Assembly: GCA_021324265.1 (NCBI GenBank)
Contig: JAJPJK010000004.1
Coordinates: forward strand, 1 to 64,000
Source: Thermoproteota archaeon
Lineage (GTDB): Archaea; Thermoproteota; Thermoprotei; Gearchaeales; Gearchaeaceae
DNA length: 64,000 bases
Direction: 5' to 3'
In this document: positions 17,969 through 27,600 of the stretch, piece after piece
How positions within the stretch are numbered: the stretch's first letter is position 1
How the letters are laid out: each line of letters opens with the position of its first letter
Made by a program: the position numbers and the translations under genes
Notes under the pieces: model-generated
What the model saw: only the letters and a program-made list of their open reading frames with translations
Told to the model about the DNA's origin: nothing
The model's database searches: none

Positions 17969-19164
17969 TCTTCATGCTTTTTAAAAAGGGACGAAATATT
18001 AAACTTAACTAAAGGTCTGGTTCCTGTTATAACATTCCCTGTTGACTTATCTATTGCAACAAAATATTCCTTTTCATCCCAATTGTATTTAACAACCACG
18101 ATTGGGACATAAATGATTTCGGGCTCCCCAATTGATTCACCCTTTACATTGAAAACAGCGATATTTGAATATTTTTTCTTGAGCATCTCCATAGCCTTAC
18201 TCGTAGCCAATGATACCGCTTCATCCTTATCGAGCTCTATTGCAAGCATATCTGGAACTATTTTAAAAGGCTGCTTGCTTGCTAAAGGAAGCCTATATTT
18301 CTCGATATCAGGCTGAAACTCAGCACTCCTTCTAGCAATTATCGGCAACTCGTATGTTTGATCGATATTAAAGCGCTGCCTTATTGTCCTAGTGACTGGC
18401 GTCTTGTTAATGTATTCAGTTACATATCTCACAGTTTCAATATAACCACTCAATCTAATTGTTAGATTCCATATAGGAACATACTTATCTTCAGTTACAC
18501 GCATGTTAGCGGTTTTAGCTGCCCCTCGCGTTACGAATATTCCTTTTGCGATGAAATCCTCAGCTATCTTAAATGCATCGATATCCATTGCAGGCAATAT
18601 ACCTATTTGCGGTACAGTTTTGGAAGGATCAGTATTGTTTATGAAACCACAATAAGAACAAACTACCAACCATGGTAAAGCTTCACCGCCAATGTTAAGC
18701 GGTGCACCGCAGTTCTGACACTTCTCAAGCTTTATCCTCTGCTCTTTAGGAGTGAGTGCCTGCTTCGCCTGTTTAGCATGCTCTTCATCGATCTTCTTAG
18801 ATATGTTCTCCAAGTTAAGCTTCTCTTTAAAAGGGATGAATTTAGTTTTATCAGGAGCTAACTCATATATAGCTTCGTCTAAAAAAGGAATAATCTCATC
18901 TTCAACGTAGCCTTGCACTACGAGGTCACCGTTATCATTGGAAAAGACAACGTTTCCTTTCTTGAAAAACCCTCTCTTCCAATTCACAACAGATGTTATC
19001 TTACTTGACTCAATGTTAGTAAAGTAACCTCTAGCCTGAAGTTTCTGCGAAAGGATTTTTGCTACTTCATTGTGATCAATTGTTAATCCTTCATAACGAA
19101 CCATCAATTCATAAATATTCAATTGACTTATAAGCGAATCTATCCCTTTAAATAAGCGCCCCAA
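17965..19164 (-). CDS. zinc-ribbon protein, possible YdjG counterpart
   Basis: The protein has 399 residues. After an N-terminal region of about 150 residues it carries one zinc ribbon: CQNCGAP (Cys near 152 and 155) and later CSYCGF. The following 220 residues are beta-rich with no recognised domain and no clear membrane helix, ending in a lysine-rich tail. Bacterial YdjG has a TFIIB-like zinc ribbon and sits beside YdjH and YdjI, so this may be a diverged soluble relative; that is inference from context. Start and stop overlap those of msrA (25 bases) and the helical gene (4 bases). Confidence 0.72.
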   Translation of the reverse strand: MGRLFKGIDSLISQLNIYELMVRYEGLTIDHNEVAKILSQKLQARGYFTNIESSKITSVVNWKRGFFKKGNVVFSNDNGDLVVQGYVEDEIIPFLDEAIYELAPDKTKFIPFKEKLNLENISKKIDEEHAKQAKQALTPKEQRIKLEKCQNCGAPLNIGGEALPWLVVCSYCGFINNTDPSKTVPQIGILPAMDIDAFKIAEDFIAKGIFVTRGAAKTANMRVTEDKYVPIWNLTIRLSGYIETVRYVTEYINKTPVTRTIRQRFNIDQTYELPIIARRSAEFQPDIEKYRLPLASKQPFKIVPDMLAIELDKDEAVSLATSKAMEMLKKKYSNIAVFNVKGESIGEPEIIYVPIVVVKYNWDEKEYFVAIDKSTGNVITGTRPLVKFNISSLFKKHEE

Positions 19165-19679
19165 TATTTTTCAAGCTTCAAAAGCTTAGGTTCTATTACG
19201 AAAATGCAATACGGATAGTTTGGGTTTTTATCGTAAAAATCTTTATGATAATCTTCTGCAGGATAAAACTTCTCGAATTTCTTGAGTTCTGTAACGATTG
19301 GCTTTTTATAATGTTTCTGGGCTTCTTTTATTTCTTCTTCAGCGATTTTCTTTTGTTCATCGTTCAAATATAGGATAATTGATCTGTATTGCGTTCCAAC
19401 GTCATTGCCTTGCCTGTTGAGCGTAGTTGGATCGTGAATTGTGAAAAATATTTTGAGTATCTCACGATAGGATATAACTTTTGGGTCAAAAATTATCTTA
19501 ACAACTTCTGCATGACCTGTTTGATCTGAACATACATCCTCATACGTTGGGTTCTCCATCCATCCTCCTGAATAACCTGGTTCAACACTTATCACTCCTT
19601 TAATTCTTTTGAAAGCAGCTTCAGTGCACCAAAAGCATCCCCCTCCTAGAACAGCAATTTCATAGTTTTCTTGCATCAT
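19140..19679 (-). CDS. msrA: peptide methionine sulfoxide reductase MsrA
   Basis: This 179-residue protein shows the MsrA core: [11 protein letters not shown] with the catalytic cysteine at residue 15, [24 protein letters not shown] and the [19 protein letters not shown] signature. It reduces methionine-S-sulfoxide in proteins, using thioredoxin-like donors. It is the first gene of the five-gene operon ending at 16145, and its 3' end overlaps the zinc-ribbon gene by 25 bases. The tight linkage suggests the rest of the operon belongs to an oxidative or membrane-stress response. Two adjacent ATGs (19679 and 19676) are both possible starts. Confidence 0.95.
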   Translation of the reverse strand: MMQENYEIAVLGGGCFWCTEAAFKRIKGVISVEPGYSGGWMENPTYEDVCSDQTGHAEVVKIIFDPKVISYREILKIFFTIHDPTTLNRQGNDVGTQYRSIILYLNDEQKKIAEEEIKEAQKHYKKPIVTELKKFEKFYPAEDYHKDFYDKNPNYPYCIFVIEPKLLKLEKYWGAYLKG

Positions 19680-19805
19680 GATGCATTAATCGAACAAGAA
19701 TTTATGGTTAAAATTTTTGTCACTATAACGCTATCGTCCAGACCTTTTACAAGCTACTAGAAAAACTAAGAATATTAGCATGAAAACAATAAAACTGTGA
19801 TAAAC

Positions 19806-20360
19806 ATGCGAAGATTTAGAAGCTTGGCCTATACATGCTTTTTCGGAATGCTTTCTTTCGTTATCACCGCTTTACTTTCTGCTTATTATAACCCTTGGTT
19901 TGATTTCTTCAAAAATGCATTCAGCGATCTCGGAGGTAATAGAGCTAACATGCCATGGATTTATAATTATGGATTAATAGTGACTTCCGTCTTTATCATG
20001 CTTTTCTCCATTTATTTAATTCTCGTAGCGAATAACAAGTTGGAAACTATATCAGGAGGATTCTTTTTTATTGCTGGTATCTTTCTTGCCTTGGTAGGCA
20101 TATATCATGCAGGCACAAGACCACATGTTTTTGTATCCACATATTTTTTTGTTCAAAGTGATTTCTCAATTTTGGCATGGAGTTTGGGAATCCTTGGAAA
20201 AAGCAGACTGATAGGCATTACATTCTTAGTTATTTCTTTGATTTCTCCTTTATTAGCTGCGGTAATACCTTGGCCTTCCGTAGCTACTCAAGAGGCTTTC
20301 GGTATTGTCATAATAAGTGCTTGGGCTGCTACAGCATTCTTCCATTATCGTAAGATCTGA
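19806..20360 (+). CDS. DUF998-family membrane protein
   Basis: This 184-residue protein has about six hydrophobic helices. The first loop has NAFSDLGGNRAN, the N-x2-SDLG signature of the DUF998 family. Function unknown; no soluble domain. The ATG at 19806 is preferred to the GTG at 19797 by codon, though no clear TATA box was seen for either. The gene stands alone. Confidence 0.72.
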   Translation: MRRFRSLAYTCFFGMLSFVITALLSAYYNPWFDFFKNAFSDLGGNRANMPWIYNYGLIVTSVFIMLFSIYLILVANNKLETISGGFFFIAGIFLALVGIYHAGTRPHVFVSTYFFVQSDFSILAWSLGILGKSRLIGITFLVISLISPLLAAVIPWPSVATQEAFGIVIISAWAATAFFHYRKI

Positions 20361-20433
20361 AAACTTCTTCTAGCTCTAAGGTAGCAAAATTTTAGCAATA
20401 CAGAGTTTTATTGAACGCGGAATATTTCAACAT

Positions 20434-21267
20434 ATGAGAGCGCATAGATGTATTCTCTTTACACCTGCAAATGACGAAAGGAAAATTAAGAAGTTAGATG
20501 CAATAGCAGTAGAAGCAGTAGTTTTAGATCTTGAAGATTCTGTTCCGACTGAAGAAAAAGCAAAAGCAAGGCAACAAATCAAGGAGGCTATACCAAGGCT
20601 TAAGGAAAAGAAAGAAATCGGTGTAAGGATAAATTCTCTCGATACAAAATTTTGGCTACATGATATATTGGAAACTTACCAATCAAGCCCTGCTTTCTAC
20701 GTGATTCCTAAGGTTAGAAGCGAACAACAGGTTGTTACAGTAAGCGAGGTGCTCAAAGCTTTGAATTTTGATGTTCCTTTAATCATTGCTATTGAAGATG
20801 CTGAAGGTCTCTCAAGAGTTTTCGAAATTGCAAACTCATGTGATCAATTAGCTGCTATTATGTTTGGAAAGATCGATTTCAATGCCAGCGTAGGAGGAGA
20901 GGAAGGAAATTATGCTGAAATGCTGGCCAGGGCTATGATAAGTTTGGCTGCTTCAACAAGAGGATTGCAAGCAATAGACGCACCATGTGTAGAGCTTAAT
21001 GATTTGAAAAAGGTTGAAGATGAAGCTAAGTTAGCAAAATCAATGGGCTATACTGCGAAGATGGCCATACACCCTGCACAAATCGATGTAATAAACAGGA
21101 TATTCATGCCTAGTAATGAAGAGATCAATTTGGCTAAGAAAATTTTTGAAATATATGAAACAGCGAAAAAGAAGGGGGTAGGGGCTATTAGGTTAGAAAA
21201 TAAGATGATCGATGAAGCAGTATTCAAGCAAGCTGTAAGAATACTGCAAAGAGCTGGAATTATTTAA
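20434..21267 (+). CDS. HpcH/HpaI aldolase/citrate lyase beta-family protein (CitE/malyl-CoA lyase-like)
   Basis: This 277-residue TIM-barrel protein has VVLDLEDSVPTEEK near the N-terminus, RINSLDTKFW, then IEDAEGLSRVFEIA with the metal-binding glutamate, FGKIDFNASVG with the second metal-binding acid, and AIHPAQIDVINRIF. This is the order of CitE-like and L-malyl-CoA/citramalyl-CoA lyases. It probably cleaves or forms a C-C bond in a CoA-linked hydroxyacid, e.g. malyl-CoA to glyoxylate and acetyl-CoA. No citrate lyase alpha or gamma subunit is near, so a stand-alone lyase is more likely than citrate lyase. The AATATTTC stretch about 20 bases before the ATG may be its TATA element. Confidence 0.85.
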   Translation: MRAHRCILFTPANDERKIKKLDAIAVEAVVLDLEDSVPTEEKAKARQQIKEAIPRLKEKKEIGVRINSLDTKFWLHDILETYQSSPAFYVIPKVRSEQQVVTVSEVLKALNFDVPLIIAIEDAEGLSRVFEIANSCDQLAAIMFGKIDFNASVGGEEGNYAEMLARAMISLAASTRGLQAIDAPCVELNDLKKVEDEAKLAKSMGYTAKMAIHPAQIDVINRIFMPSNEEINLAKKIFEIYETAKKKGVGAIRLENKMIDEAVFKQAVRILQRAGII

Positions 21268-21495
21268 AAATGACTAACTAATAAAAATCTCTTCCATAAA
21301 TGAAATAATTAATAAATAATTTATAACTTTAAAAATATTCAATTGCTTTCCCAAGTTAGTTATAACATATAGTATACTAGAACAAACTAAACATTAAAGA
21401 TATTTTCCAGTCTAAAGAAATTCATAAGATTAATTATTATAACAAAGTGACAGAGATTTAGACTTGTATCCTGAAATTTAAACAATATCAAAAAC

Positions 21496-23025
21496 TCACA
21501 AGTATTCCCAAATTCCTCTTCCTTTATAACTATACACGACTGTTTTATAGGACATTACGTATTCAATAGCATAACCTATACCTTCTCTTCCTATTCCTGA
21601 CTCCTTTCTACCTCCGAATGGGAAATATCCTATACCATGCCTAGGATAATCGTTTATATAGATTGTTCCGACTTCGAGATATCTAATCAACCTTCTGATC
21701 TTATTTATATCATTGCCGAAAATTGCAGCATCTAGGCCATACTTCCTTCCATTCGCAAGCCTTATTGCCTCATCTACATCTTTTACCTCAACAAGCAAAG
21801 AAACTGATGCAAAAATTTCTTTGTTATATAAATACATCTCAATAACATTATTTGCGTTTGCTTCAATCAATGTAGGCTTTATGTAGTTTCTATCTCTTTC
21901 TCCTCCATATAATAGTTTGCCACCTTTCGAAATAGCATCTTCCACGCCCTTAATCATTTCTATCGCTGTTTCTTCGCTAATCAAAGGTCCCATATTTGTA
22001 GTTGGATCCCTAGGATCTCCTATCTTAACCTTTTTAATTTCCTCAATAAGATTTTGTTTTAAGCTTTCATAAATTTGACTTTCAGCCAAAACTAACTTTA
22101 TTGAGTCACATCTTTGGCCTGAATAACTTGTTATACCTGTTGCAATTCTTGCCGCTGCATATGCAGGATCCGAATCATTTAAGACAATAGCAGGATCTCC
22201 TCCACCTAGTTCCATAATAAAGCTTTTAATTCCACTCTTCTTTATTACCTTCTCTCCTGTTTCAGAACTTCCTGTTAAAGAAATGACAGATATCCTTCTA
22301 TCTCCTAGATATTTTTCCATTTCGCTACCAGATAAAGGTAAAATAGAAAAAGCTTCTTTTGGAAAACCCGCCAATTCTAATATTCTTGCAAACATGATCG
22401 CAGGTAAAGGGGTTAAAAGGGAAGGTTTAAGTAAAATAGCATTAGCAGATACAGTTGAGTATACGAATTTGTTTACCGCATCAAATAAAGGATAGTTAAA
22501 TGGAGTTATTGCTAAGACTAATCCATATGGTTCTCTTCTAACTATGGCTTCACTTTCTAAGCTTTCTGTGCTCCAGTCTCCTGGCACATATTCCCCATAC
22601 ATTCTTCTAATGTCCATATCTGCTCTTCTCAACCTTTCGACGCTTGCATTAATTTCACCATTAGCAGCAGCTCTTGTTTTAGCATTACCTACTACCAATG
22701 CTTCAATGAAATCCTCTCTATGCTCTTCGAGTAAATCTGCGATTTTATTGAATATCCTAAGCCTTTTTTCTCCCGGAGTATCTCTAATTGCCCATCTTCC
22801 TTTATTATATGCAAACTCTATCGCTTTATTCACTGTTTCTTCCTTAAGCTTTGTTACTCTAGCAATAATGTTGAGATCTATTGGGCTTTTAATTTCATAG
22901 AAATCTTCTTCTAATTTCCATTCGCCTGCAATATAGGCCTTAAAAGTTGGGATGTTTTCTTTTTCTTCATAGATATGTTTAAAAATTTCTGAGCTTAGAT
23001 TGAGCTTTGTTTTATTTAAGACCAT
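21496..23025 (-). CDS. gapN: aldehyde dehydrogenase, probably non-phosphorylating glyceraldehyde-3-phosphate dehydrogenase
   Basis: This 509-residue NAD(P)-dependent aldehyde dehydrogenase has TPFNYPLF, the TGSSETGEKV nucleotide motif, a catalytic glutamate in MELGGGDP and the catalytic cysteine at about 306 in SGQRCDSIKLVL. The QRCD-IKLVL wording and C-terminal GIGREGIGYAIEYVMSYKTVV resemble archaeal GapN, which oxidises glyceraldehyde-3-phosphate directly to 3-phosphoglycerate without making ATP. Related enzymes for lactaldehyde or succinic semialdehyde cannot be excluded. Gene alone; promoter not clear. Confidence 0.8.
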   Translation of the reverse strand: MVLNKTKLNLSSEIFKHIYEEKENIPTFKAYIAGEWKLEEDFYEIKSPIDLNIIARVTKLKEETVNKAIEFAYNKGRWAIRDTPGEKRLRIFNKIADLLEEHREDFIEALVVGNAKTRAAANGEINASVERLRRADMDIRRMYGEYVPGDWSTESLESEAIVRREPYGLVLAITPFNYPLFDAVNKFVYSTVSANAILLKPSLLTPLPAIMFARILELAGFPKEAFSILPLSGSEMEKYLGDRRISVISLTGSSETGEKVIKKSGIKSFIMELGGGDPAIVLNDSDPAYAAARIATGITSYSGQRCDSIKLVLAESQIYESLKQNLIEEIKKVKIGDPRDPTTNMGPLISEETAIEMIKGVEDAISKGGKLLYGGERDRNYIKPTLIEANANNVIEMYLYNKEIFASVSLLVEVKDVDEAIRLANGRKYGLDAAIFGNDINKIRRLIRYLEVGTIYINDYPRHGIGYFPFGGRKESGIGREGIGYAIEYVMSYKTVVYSYKGRGIWEYL

Positions 23026-23323
23026 AAATCTTTATGAGTTAGGAACTATTAGAACTTAAAGAAAATCTATAGTGTATATATGATAGTCGGAGATATGAAG
23101 GATTTCAATAATGCTTTTGTTCAAGCAATGGGAATGCTATAAGATTTAAAAATAATGTGAATGACAGTGATAATTATAATTCATTTTAGAGTGTTCTTCC
23201 ATGATCTAAAATCAAGTCTATAAGTAGGCTGATTGTAGACAAGCAATAGTTTTCTTCATCTTAGCTTTTTGGACATTTTACACAAGGAAATAGTTAAGGT
23301 TCCTTCTTCCAAGTCACTACCTT
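23026..23323. other. intergenic region of about 300 bases
   Basis: Between the gapN-like and LysO-like genes. It holds the gapN upstream region and a 20-codon ORF at 23080-23142 (+) that has no recognised similarity. The rest is AT-rich with many stop codons in all frames. No RNA gene or repeat was seen. Confidence 0.5.
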
Positions 23324-24181
23324 TTAAAAAGATAACGCTAATGGAATCAAGAAGGGAACTAATATTGTTAGGAGCAAACCGCTTGATATTGAAGGGATAG
23401 AATAATCTTTTCCAAGCCTAGCAATATATATGGGAAGTGTATCATCCATCGTAGTAGCTCCTCCAATGCTTATTAATGATGCAGGATTTCCTTTAAGAAG
23501 CGGTATCAAAATGAATGTGAATTGTTCCCTAATGAAGTTAGCCAAAAAGGCTATGCTGCCTAACACAGAGCCCTTATATGTAGCTATCATTGGCCCTGCA
23601 TAAGTATACCAGCCCATACCTAAGCAAATAGCCCAAGAAGTCCCTAGATCAATAGAAAGTAGAATTGAGGCTATGCTTCCAGCAATTAAGGCACCAATTA
23701 TAGCGGCTATCAATGTGAGCGCTGTCGTCCTTGCACTCTTTTTCAGCAAATCCCAAGAAAAATGATTTCCTACAGCAATGCCAGCAGCCACAGCAAGGAT
23801 CAAAAGCTCTATGCTTATGGCTTCCTTGAACGGTAGATAAGAAGGTAAAAAATATCCAGAGGCCCAGCCAAAAATTATGGCTAAAATGAAGCTGTGCTTG
23901 AATTCCCTTTTTGTATCCATAAGTCTGATATCTGCTTTCCCAATGAGAAGACCAACTACATAAGTGCTAAAAACTACTATAAGAGCATAGATCAGCGATA
24001 ACAAAATAACACTCAGAATCTCGCTGGCTGAACTTAAACTTGAAGATGCCCATGCAGAGATTGTTAAGATAAGGACAAGCACGATTGGCGTAAGAGCTCT
24101 ATCATAGTTTCTATTTAGAAATTTAGAAATGCCGAGAGATATTACGAAGAGAGAGATGAATCCTATTGAAAGTAAATCCAT
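23324..24181 (-). CDS. LysO (DUF340)-family transporter
   Basis: This 285-residue membrane protein has about eight helices. The C-terminal half has GMGWYTYAGPMIA, then SIAFLANFIREQFTFILIPLL and GGATTMDDTLPI, matching the LysO/YbjE family of lysine exporters and archaeal relatives. It should sit in the cytoplasmic membrane and may export lysine or a related cation; the substrate is inferred from the family only. It is divergent from the ApbC gene, with 57 bases between the starts. Confidence 0.8.
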   Translation of the reverse strand: MDLLSIGFISLFVISLGISKFLNRNYDRALTPIVLVLILTISAWASSSLSSASEILSVILLSLIYALIVVFSTYVVGLLIGKADIRLMDTKREFKHSFILAIIFGWASGYFLPSYLPFKEAISIELLILAVAAGIAVGNHFSWDLLKKSARTTALTLIAAIIGALIAGSIASILLSIDLGTSWAICLGMGWYTYAGPMIATYKGSVLGSIAFLANFIREQFTFILIPLLKGNPASLISIGGATTMDDTLPIYIARLGKDYSIPSISSGLLLTILVPFLIPLALSF

Positions 24182-24238
24182 TAAGGATTGATATATTCGG
24201 TTCTAATTTAAATATTCGTTGCTCTACCTTAGTCTTGA

Positions 24239-25294
24239 ATGATTAAAGAAGAAGAAATATGGAAGATCCTCGAAAAGATAAGGGATCCTGAGCTAGGTGT
24301 TAGCATAGTTAAGATGGGAATGATAAAGAAGGTTGAACTTAAAAATAGAAAGGTTCTCGTTGAATGTGAGCTAACAACACCTGCATGTCCGCTTAAGAAG
24401 GAAATAGAGGAAAGCATAAGGGAGGAATTGAGAAAAATAGATGGAATAGATGATGTTGAGATAAAAACTACTGCAAAAGTACTTCCTTCAAGAAGGGTTT
24501 TACCTGAGGATATCCTACCCAATGTTAAAAACATAATAGCTATTGGTAGCGGAAAAGGAGGAGTAGGTAAGACAACAGTTTCATGTAATTTGGCGATAGC
24601 TCTTGCTCAAAATGGAGCAAAAGTCGGTCTTCTAGACGGAGATATTTATGGTCCAAGCGTACCTAAGATGCTTGCAATAAAAGAACCTGTTAGAACAGAT
24701 GGCAAAAAGCTAATACCGCCGGAAGTACATGGGATTAAGGTCATTTCAATAGGATTTTTCATCACTGAAGATACTCCTTTAATTTGGAGAGGGCCGATAA
24801 TATCTGGCGCTTTGAGGCAATTGTTCACAGATGTTGACTGGGGAGAATTAGATTATCTCATTGTAGACCTCCCACCTGGAACTGGTGATATACCTTTAAC
24901 GCTTGCTCAAACTTTACCAAATGCACATGGAGTTATAGTCACGACTCCACAGCCTGCTGCATACAGTATTGCTATGAAAGCATTGATGATGTTTAGAAAG
25001 CTTAATCTGAACGTAATAGGCGTGATAGAGAACATGAGCTACTTCATATGCCCACATTGCAAAGGAAGGGTAGATATCTTTGGTTCAGGAGGAGGGAAAG
25101 AGCTCGCAGATAAACTGGGAGTAAGTTTCCTAGGTGGAATTCCTTTGGATACAGAAATAAGAATTGGCTCGGATGAAGGAATACCTATCGTAGTTTCGAA
25201 TCCAAGCAGTGAAGCAGCGAAAGCTTATCATGAGATTGCAAAGCGACTTGCAGGAAAGTTGAGCATTATTTCTTATAAGCTTTTGAAAACCTAG
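24239..25294 (+). CDS. apbC: Mrp/ApbC Fe-S carrier ATPase with N-terminal MIP18 (DUF59) domain
   Basis: The 351-residue protein joins a DUF59 domain (about 1-85, with DPELGVSIVKMGM and TPACPL) to a P-loop ATPase: GSGKGGVGKTT (103-113), a Walker-A-prime-like GDIYGPSVPKML and DLPPGTGDIPL, then ENMSYFICPHC with a CxxC near 270 that binds the bridging [4Fe-4S] cluster in this family. It should load Fe-S clusters onto apoproteins. Its stop codon directly abuts the stop of the convergent methyltransferase gene. Confidence 0.93.
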   Translation: MIKEEEIWKILEKIRDPELGVSIVKMGMIKKVELKNRKVLVECELTTPACPLKKEIEESIREELRKIDGIDDVEIKTTAKVLPSRRVLPEDILPNVKNIIAIGSGKGGVGKTTVSCNLAIALAQNGAKVGLLDGDIYGPSVPKMLAIKEPVRTDGKKLIPPEVHGIKVISIGFFITEDTPLIWRGPIISGALRQLFTDVDWGELDYLIVDLPPGTGDIPLTLAQTLPNAHGVIVTTPQPAAYSIAMKALMMFRKLNLNVIGVIENMSYFICPHCKGRVDIFGSGGGKELADKLGVSFLGGIPLDTEIRIGSDEGIPIVVSNPSSEAAKAYHEIAKRLAGKLSIISYKLLKT

Positions 25295-25876
25295 CTAAAG
25301 AGAACACTTAACGAACAACCATGAACCGAATCTTTTACTTTCAATTACTTTAAAACCAGTTTCGCTAAGGAGTTCAAGATATTCCTCATCTTCTAAAGTT
25401 TGAACTTTCCACCATTTAGATAGAAGATTGCCTATTCTACTTCCTTTACAGAGCACAGTTAAGACGAGCTTCCCATCTTTTCTCATCACTCTTTTTAGAT
25501 CTCTTAAAAATCCATGCTTATCTTGGATTAAATGAAGAAAAAACATCATAGCTACACCATCGAAGCATTGATTTTTAAATGGTAAGTACTGTGCATCAGC
25601 CCTAATGGCATCTCTTCTTTTCCTTTTTTTCTTCATAACTTTCAAGAATTTTTCAGATAATTCCAAAGCCAAATATGAGGAATTAACGTAATCACTTAAC
25701 TTACCCGTACCTGCACCAACATCTAATATGTTTTCACAGTTTAGAAAGTTTGAGGCCTCCTTAAGAATTGATGAATATCTTTTCCTTGCGCTTATTAGCA
25801 TGCCTAATGGGGCCCATATATTCTCATAGAATGGCGCTAATGAATCGAGCAGATCTAAGCTAGATTTTTTGCTCAT
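25295..25876 (-). CDS. class I SAM-dependent methyltransferase
   Basis: This 193-residue protein has NILDVGAGTGKLS as SAM motif I (about residues 50-62), FDGVAMMFFLHLIQD as motif post-II, and LKRVMRKDGKLVL, a UbiE-like methyltransferase 11 pattern. The substrate is unknown. It overlaps the start region of its operon partner CoaBC by 17 bases at the upstream end, so it is probably co-expressed with it; the functional link is not clear. Confidence 0.75.
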   Translation of the reverse strand: MSKKSSLDLLDSLAPFYENIWAPLGMLISARKRYSSILKEASNFLNCENILDVGAGTGKLSDYVNSSYLALELSEKFLKVMKKKRKRRDAIRADAQYLPFKNQCFDGVAMMFFLHLIQDKHGFLRDLKRVMRKDGKLVLTVLCKGSRIGNLLSKWWKVQTLEDEEYLELLSETGFKVIESKRFGSWLFVKCSL

Positions 25877-27083
25877 AGGACAAAATTGTTTGCCATAGAG
25901 ATTCAGCCAACTCCTCCTTCCTCATTTTTCCAATGCTTTTTGTCAACTTTTTAGAAATTACAGCGAAGATTACTTCATTATAATCACTTGCAAAGCCAAT
26001 GTCGCTACGAGAAACGTCATTCACAATCAAATAATCTACGAATTCGTACTCGCTTATAAGCGATGAAAAATCCTTATTCAGGCCATATTCAGCCTTGAAA
26101 GCAATCAACCGGGTTTCAGGAGATTCTTCCTTTACAAGCTTTATAATCTTCTTCGTAGCTGTTAATTCCAAGGTTAGCTTCTCAACTTTCTTCGTTTCGA
26201 TCTTACCAACTGCTTTAGTAACGGGTTTGAAATCTGCGACGGAAGCGGCTGAAACGAAGTAATCGATTTTATCTTTCTTCAAAAGATTAAGAGCAATATT
26301 TGCCATATCATCTGAACTCTCTCCATAAAAAGTTTTGAGAAAATTAGGAGGATTCACACGTAGGTCGCCATGAATAAAATAAACCTCTGCACCATAATAC
26401 CATGCAGCTATTGCCATAGCTAAACCCATCTTACCCGAGCCCGGATTTGATATGAATCTCACAGGATCAAAATATTCCCTCGTAGCACCTGCAGTTACTA
26501 TTACCTTCTTATCTTTAAGAGGTTTAGGCCGTAGTGTTTTAAGGATATTATATAATATTGCGTTCTCATCTGCTATTTTCGCCTTATCCTCTTCAATTAT
26601 TGGTTCTATGAAATTAACACCAAAGCTTTTTAACCTCTCTATATTTTCCCTCATGATCTCATTTTTATACATTGGAAGGTGCATAGCTGGCATAATTAGT
26701 ATAGGAATCTTCCTTCCCAGAGCAACTGATGCGAAGAGCGTTACAGTCGAATCTGATATACCATTAGCTATTTTGCTGAGCGTATTCGCTGTGCATGGAG
26801 CTATTAATAAAAGATCTATGTTGTGTTCGTCAAAGATCATAGTATGCTCTACCTTACCTGTTATCTTTGAGATCGGCTTGTGTCCAGTTGCATATTCAAA
26901 CAAATATGGACTTACAAGCTTTGATGCATTTTCACTGAGCACTGGTATTATGTTTGCTCCATGCCTTATCAAAAATCTCGCTATATCAATAGCCCTATAA
27001 AGCGATACACTTGAAGTTACGCAATGTAGTATATTTTTATTGCTCAGTAAGCTACTTAGCTTACCTCTAATTTCCTCAACCAC
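25860..27083 (-). CDS. coaBC: bifunctional phosphopantothenoylcysteine decarboxylase / phosphopantothenate--cysteine ligase
   Basis: This 407-residue protein has an N-terminal FMN-dependent decarboxylase domain (about 1-185), with GISDSTVTLFASVALG and PAMHLPMY (the latter typical of CoaC), and a C-terminal ligase domain starting at KKVIVTAGATREYFDPVR and SNPGSGKMG. It converts 4'-phosphopantothenate to 4'-phosphopantetheine in two steps of CoA synthesis. The start codon is GTG, with CATATTAATAATG about 25 bases upstream on the minus strand. Confidence 0.93.
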   Translation of the reverse strand: MVEEIRGKLSSLLSNKNILHCVTSSVSLYRAIDIARFLIRHGANIIPVLSENASKLVSPYLFEYATGHKPISKITGKVEHTMIFDEHNIDLLLIAPCTANTLSKIANGISDSTVTLFASVALGRKIPILIMPAMHLPMYKNEIMRENIERLKSFGVNFIEPIIEEDKAKIADENAILYNILKTLRPKPLKDKKVIVTAGATREYFDPVRFISNPGSGKMGLAMAIAAWYYGAEVYFIHGDLRVNPPNFLKTFYGESSDDMANIALNLLKKDKIDYFVSAASVADFKPVTKAVGKIETKKVEKLTLELTATKKIIKLVKEESPETRLIAFKAEYGLNKDFSSLISEYEFVDYLIVNDVSRSDIGFASDYNEVIFAVISKKLTKSIGKMRKEELAESLWQTILSYEQKI

Positions 27084-27216
27084 AAGGAATTAGTCCTTCA
27101 GTCATTATTAATATGAGTTATCACTATTCATACAGCTACATTTGAAAACAGTTTTCACTGATAATTCATGCTTGCAGAACACGTAATTTTTAAATGATTA
27201 TGCGATATTTTAGCGT

Positions 27217-27600
27217 ATGAAAATAAATAGAGCTACAGTTCTAATCCTAATAGGCGGCCTCTTCATAATATCTTCGATATCTTATCCTTTCTACGAAACA
27301 TCTGCTGTGCTTTTTTACGAAGATCAAATAATAGGAAGCTACGTATACATCGTATTGCTTTTAGGATTTCTTTCCATGCTTGCGCCAATCATTCAAGATG
27401 CTGGTTTTCTCAAGCAACATGGCAGAGCTGGCAATTTCTTGCTCTATTTCACCTTTACCGCAATTCTTGTAGCAATACTTCTTCGATCTTTTACATCATT
27501 CGGTTCTGTAGCCTCATTAAAAAGTGGTTTCTTCGTATACGTTATAGGAGCCTTGCTTATCTTCATAGGTTCGGTAAGCTTTTTTTCAACGAAGGAATAG
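27217..27600 (+). CDS. small membrane protein of unknown family
   Basis: The protein has 127 residues with about four hydrophobic helices and almost no charged loops apart from a mid-protein QDAGFLKQHGRAGN. No motif is recognised. A TTTTTAAATG-like box is placed upstream of the ATG. Its stop directly abuts the end of the convergent MFS gene. Confidence 0.65.
   Translation: MKINRATVLILIGGLFIISSISYPFYETSAVLFYEDQIIGSYVYIVLLLGFLSMLAPIIQDAGFLKQHGRAGNFLLYFTFTAILVAILLRSFTSFGSVASLKSGFFVYVIGALLIFIGSVSFFSTKE

Noticed and set aside
21268-21495. Inverted repeats around ACTAACTA and AGTTAGTT in the gap before the gapN-like gene
   Set aside because: Arms are short and about 80 bases apart in AT-rich DNA; no stable structure is suggested.
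23080-23142. A 20-codon ORF in the 298-base gap between the gapN-like and LysO-like genes
   Set aside because: No recognisable similarity or clear promoter; it could be a gene remnant but this cannot be supported.
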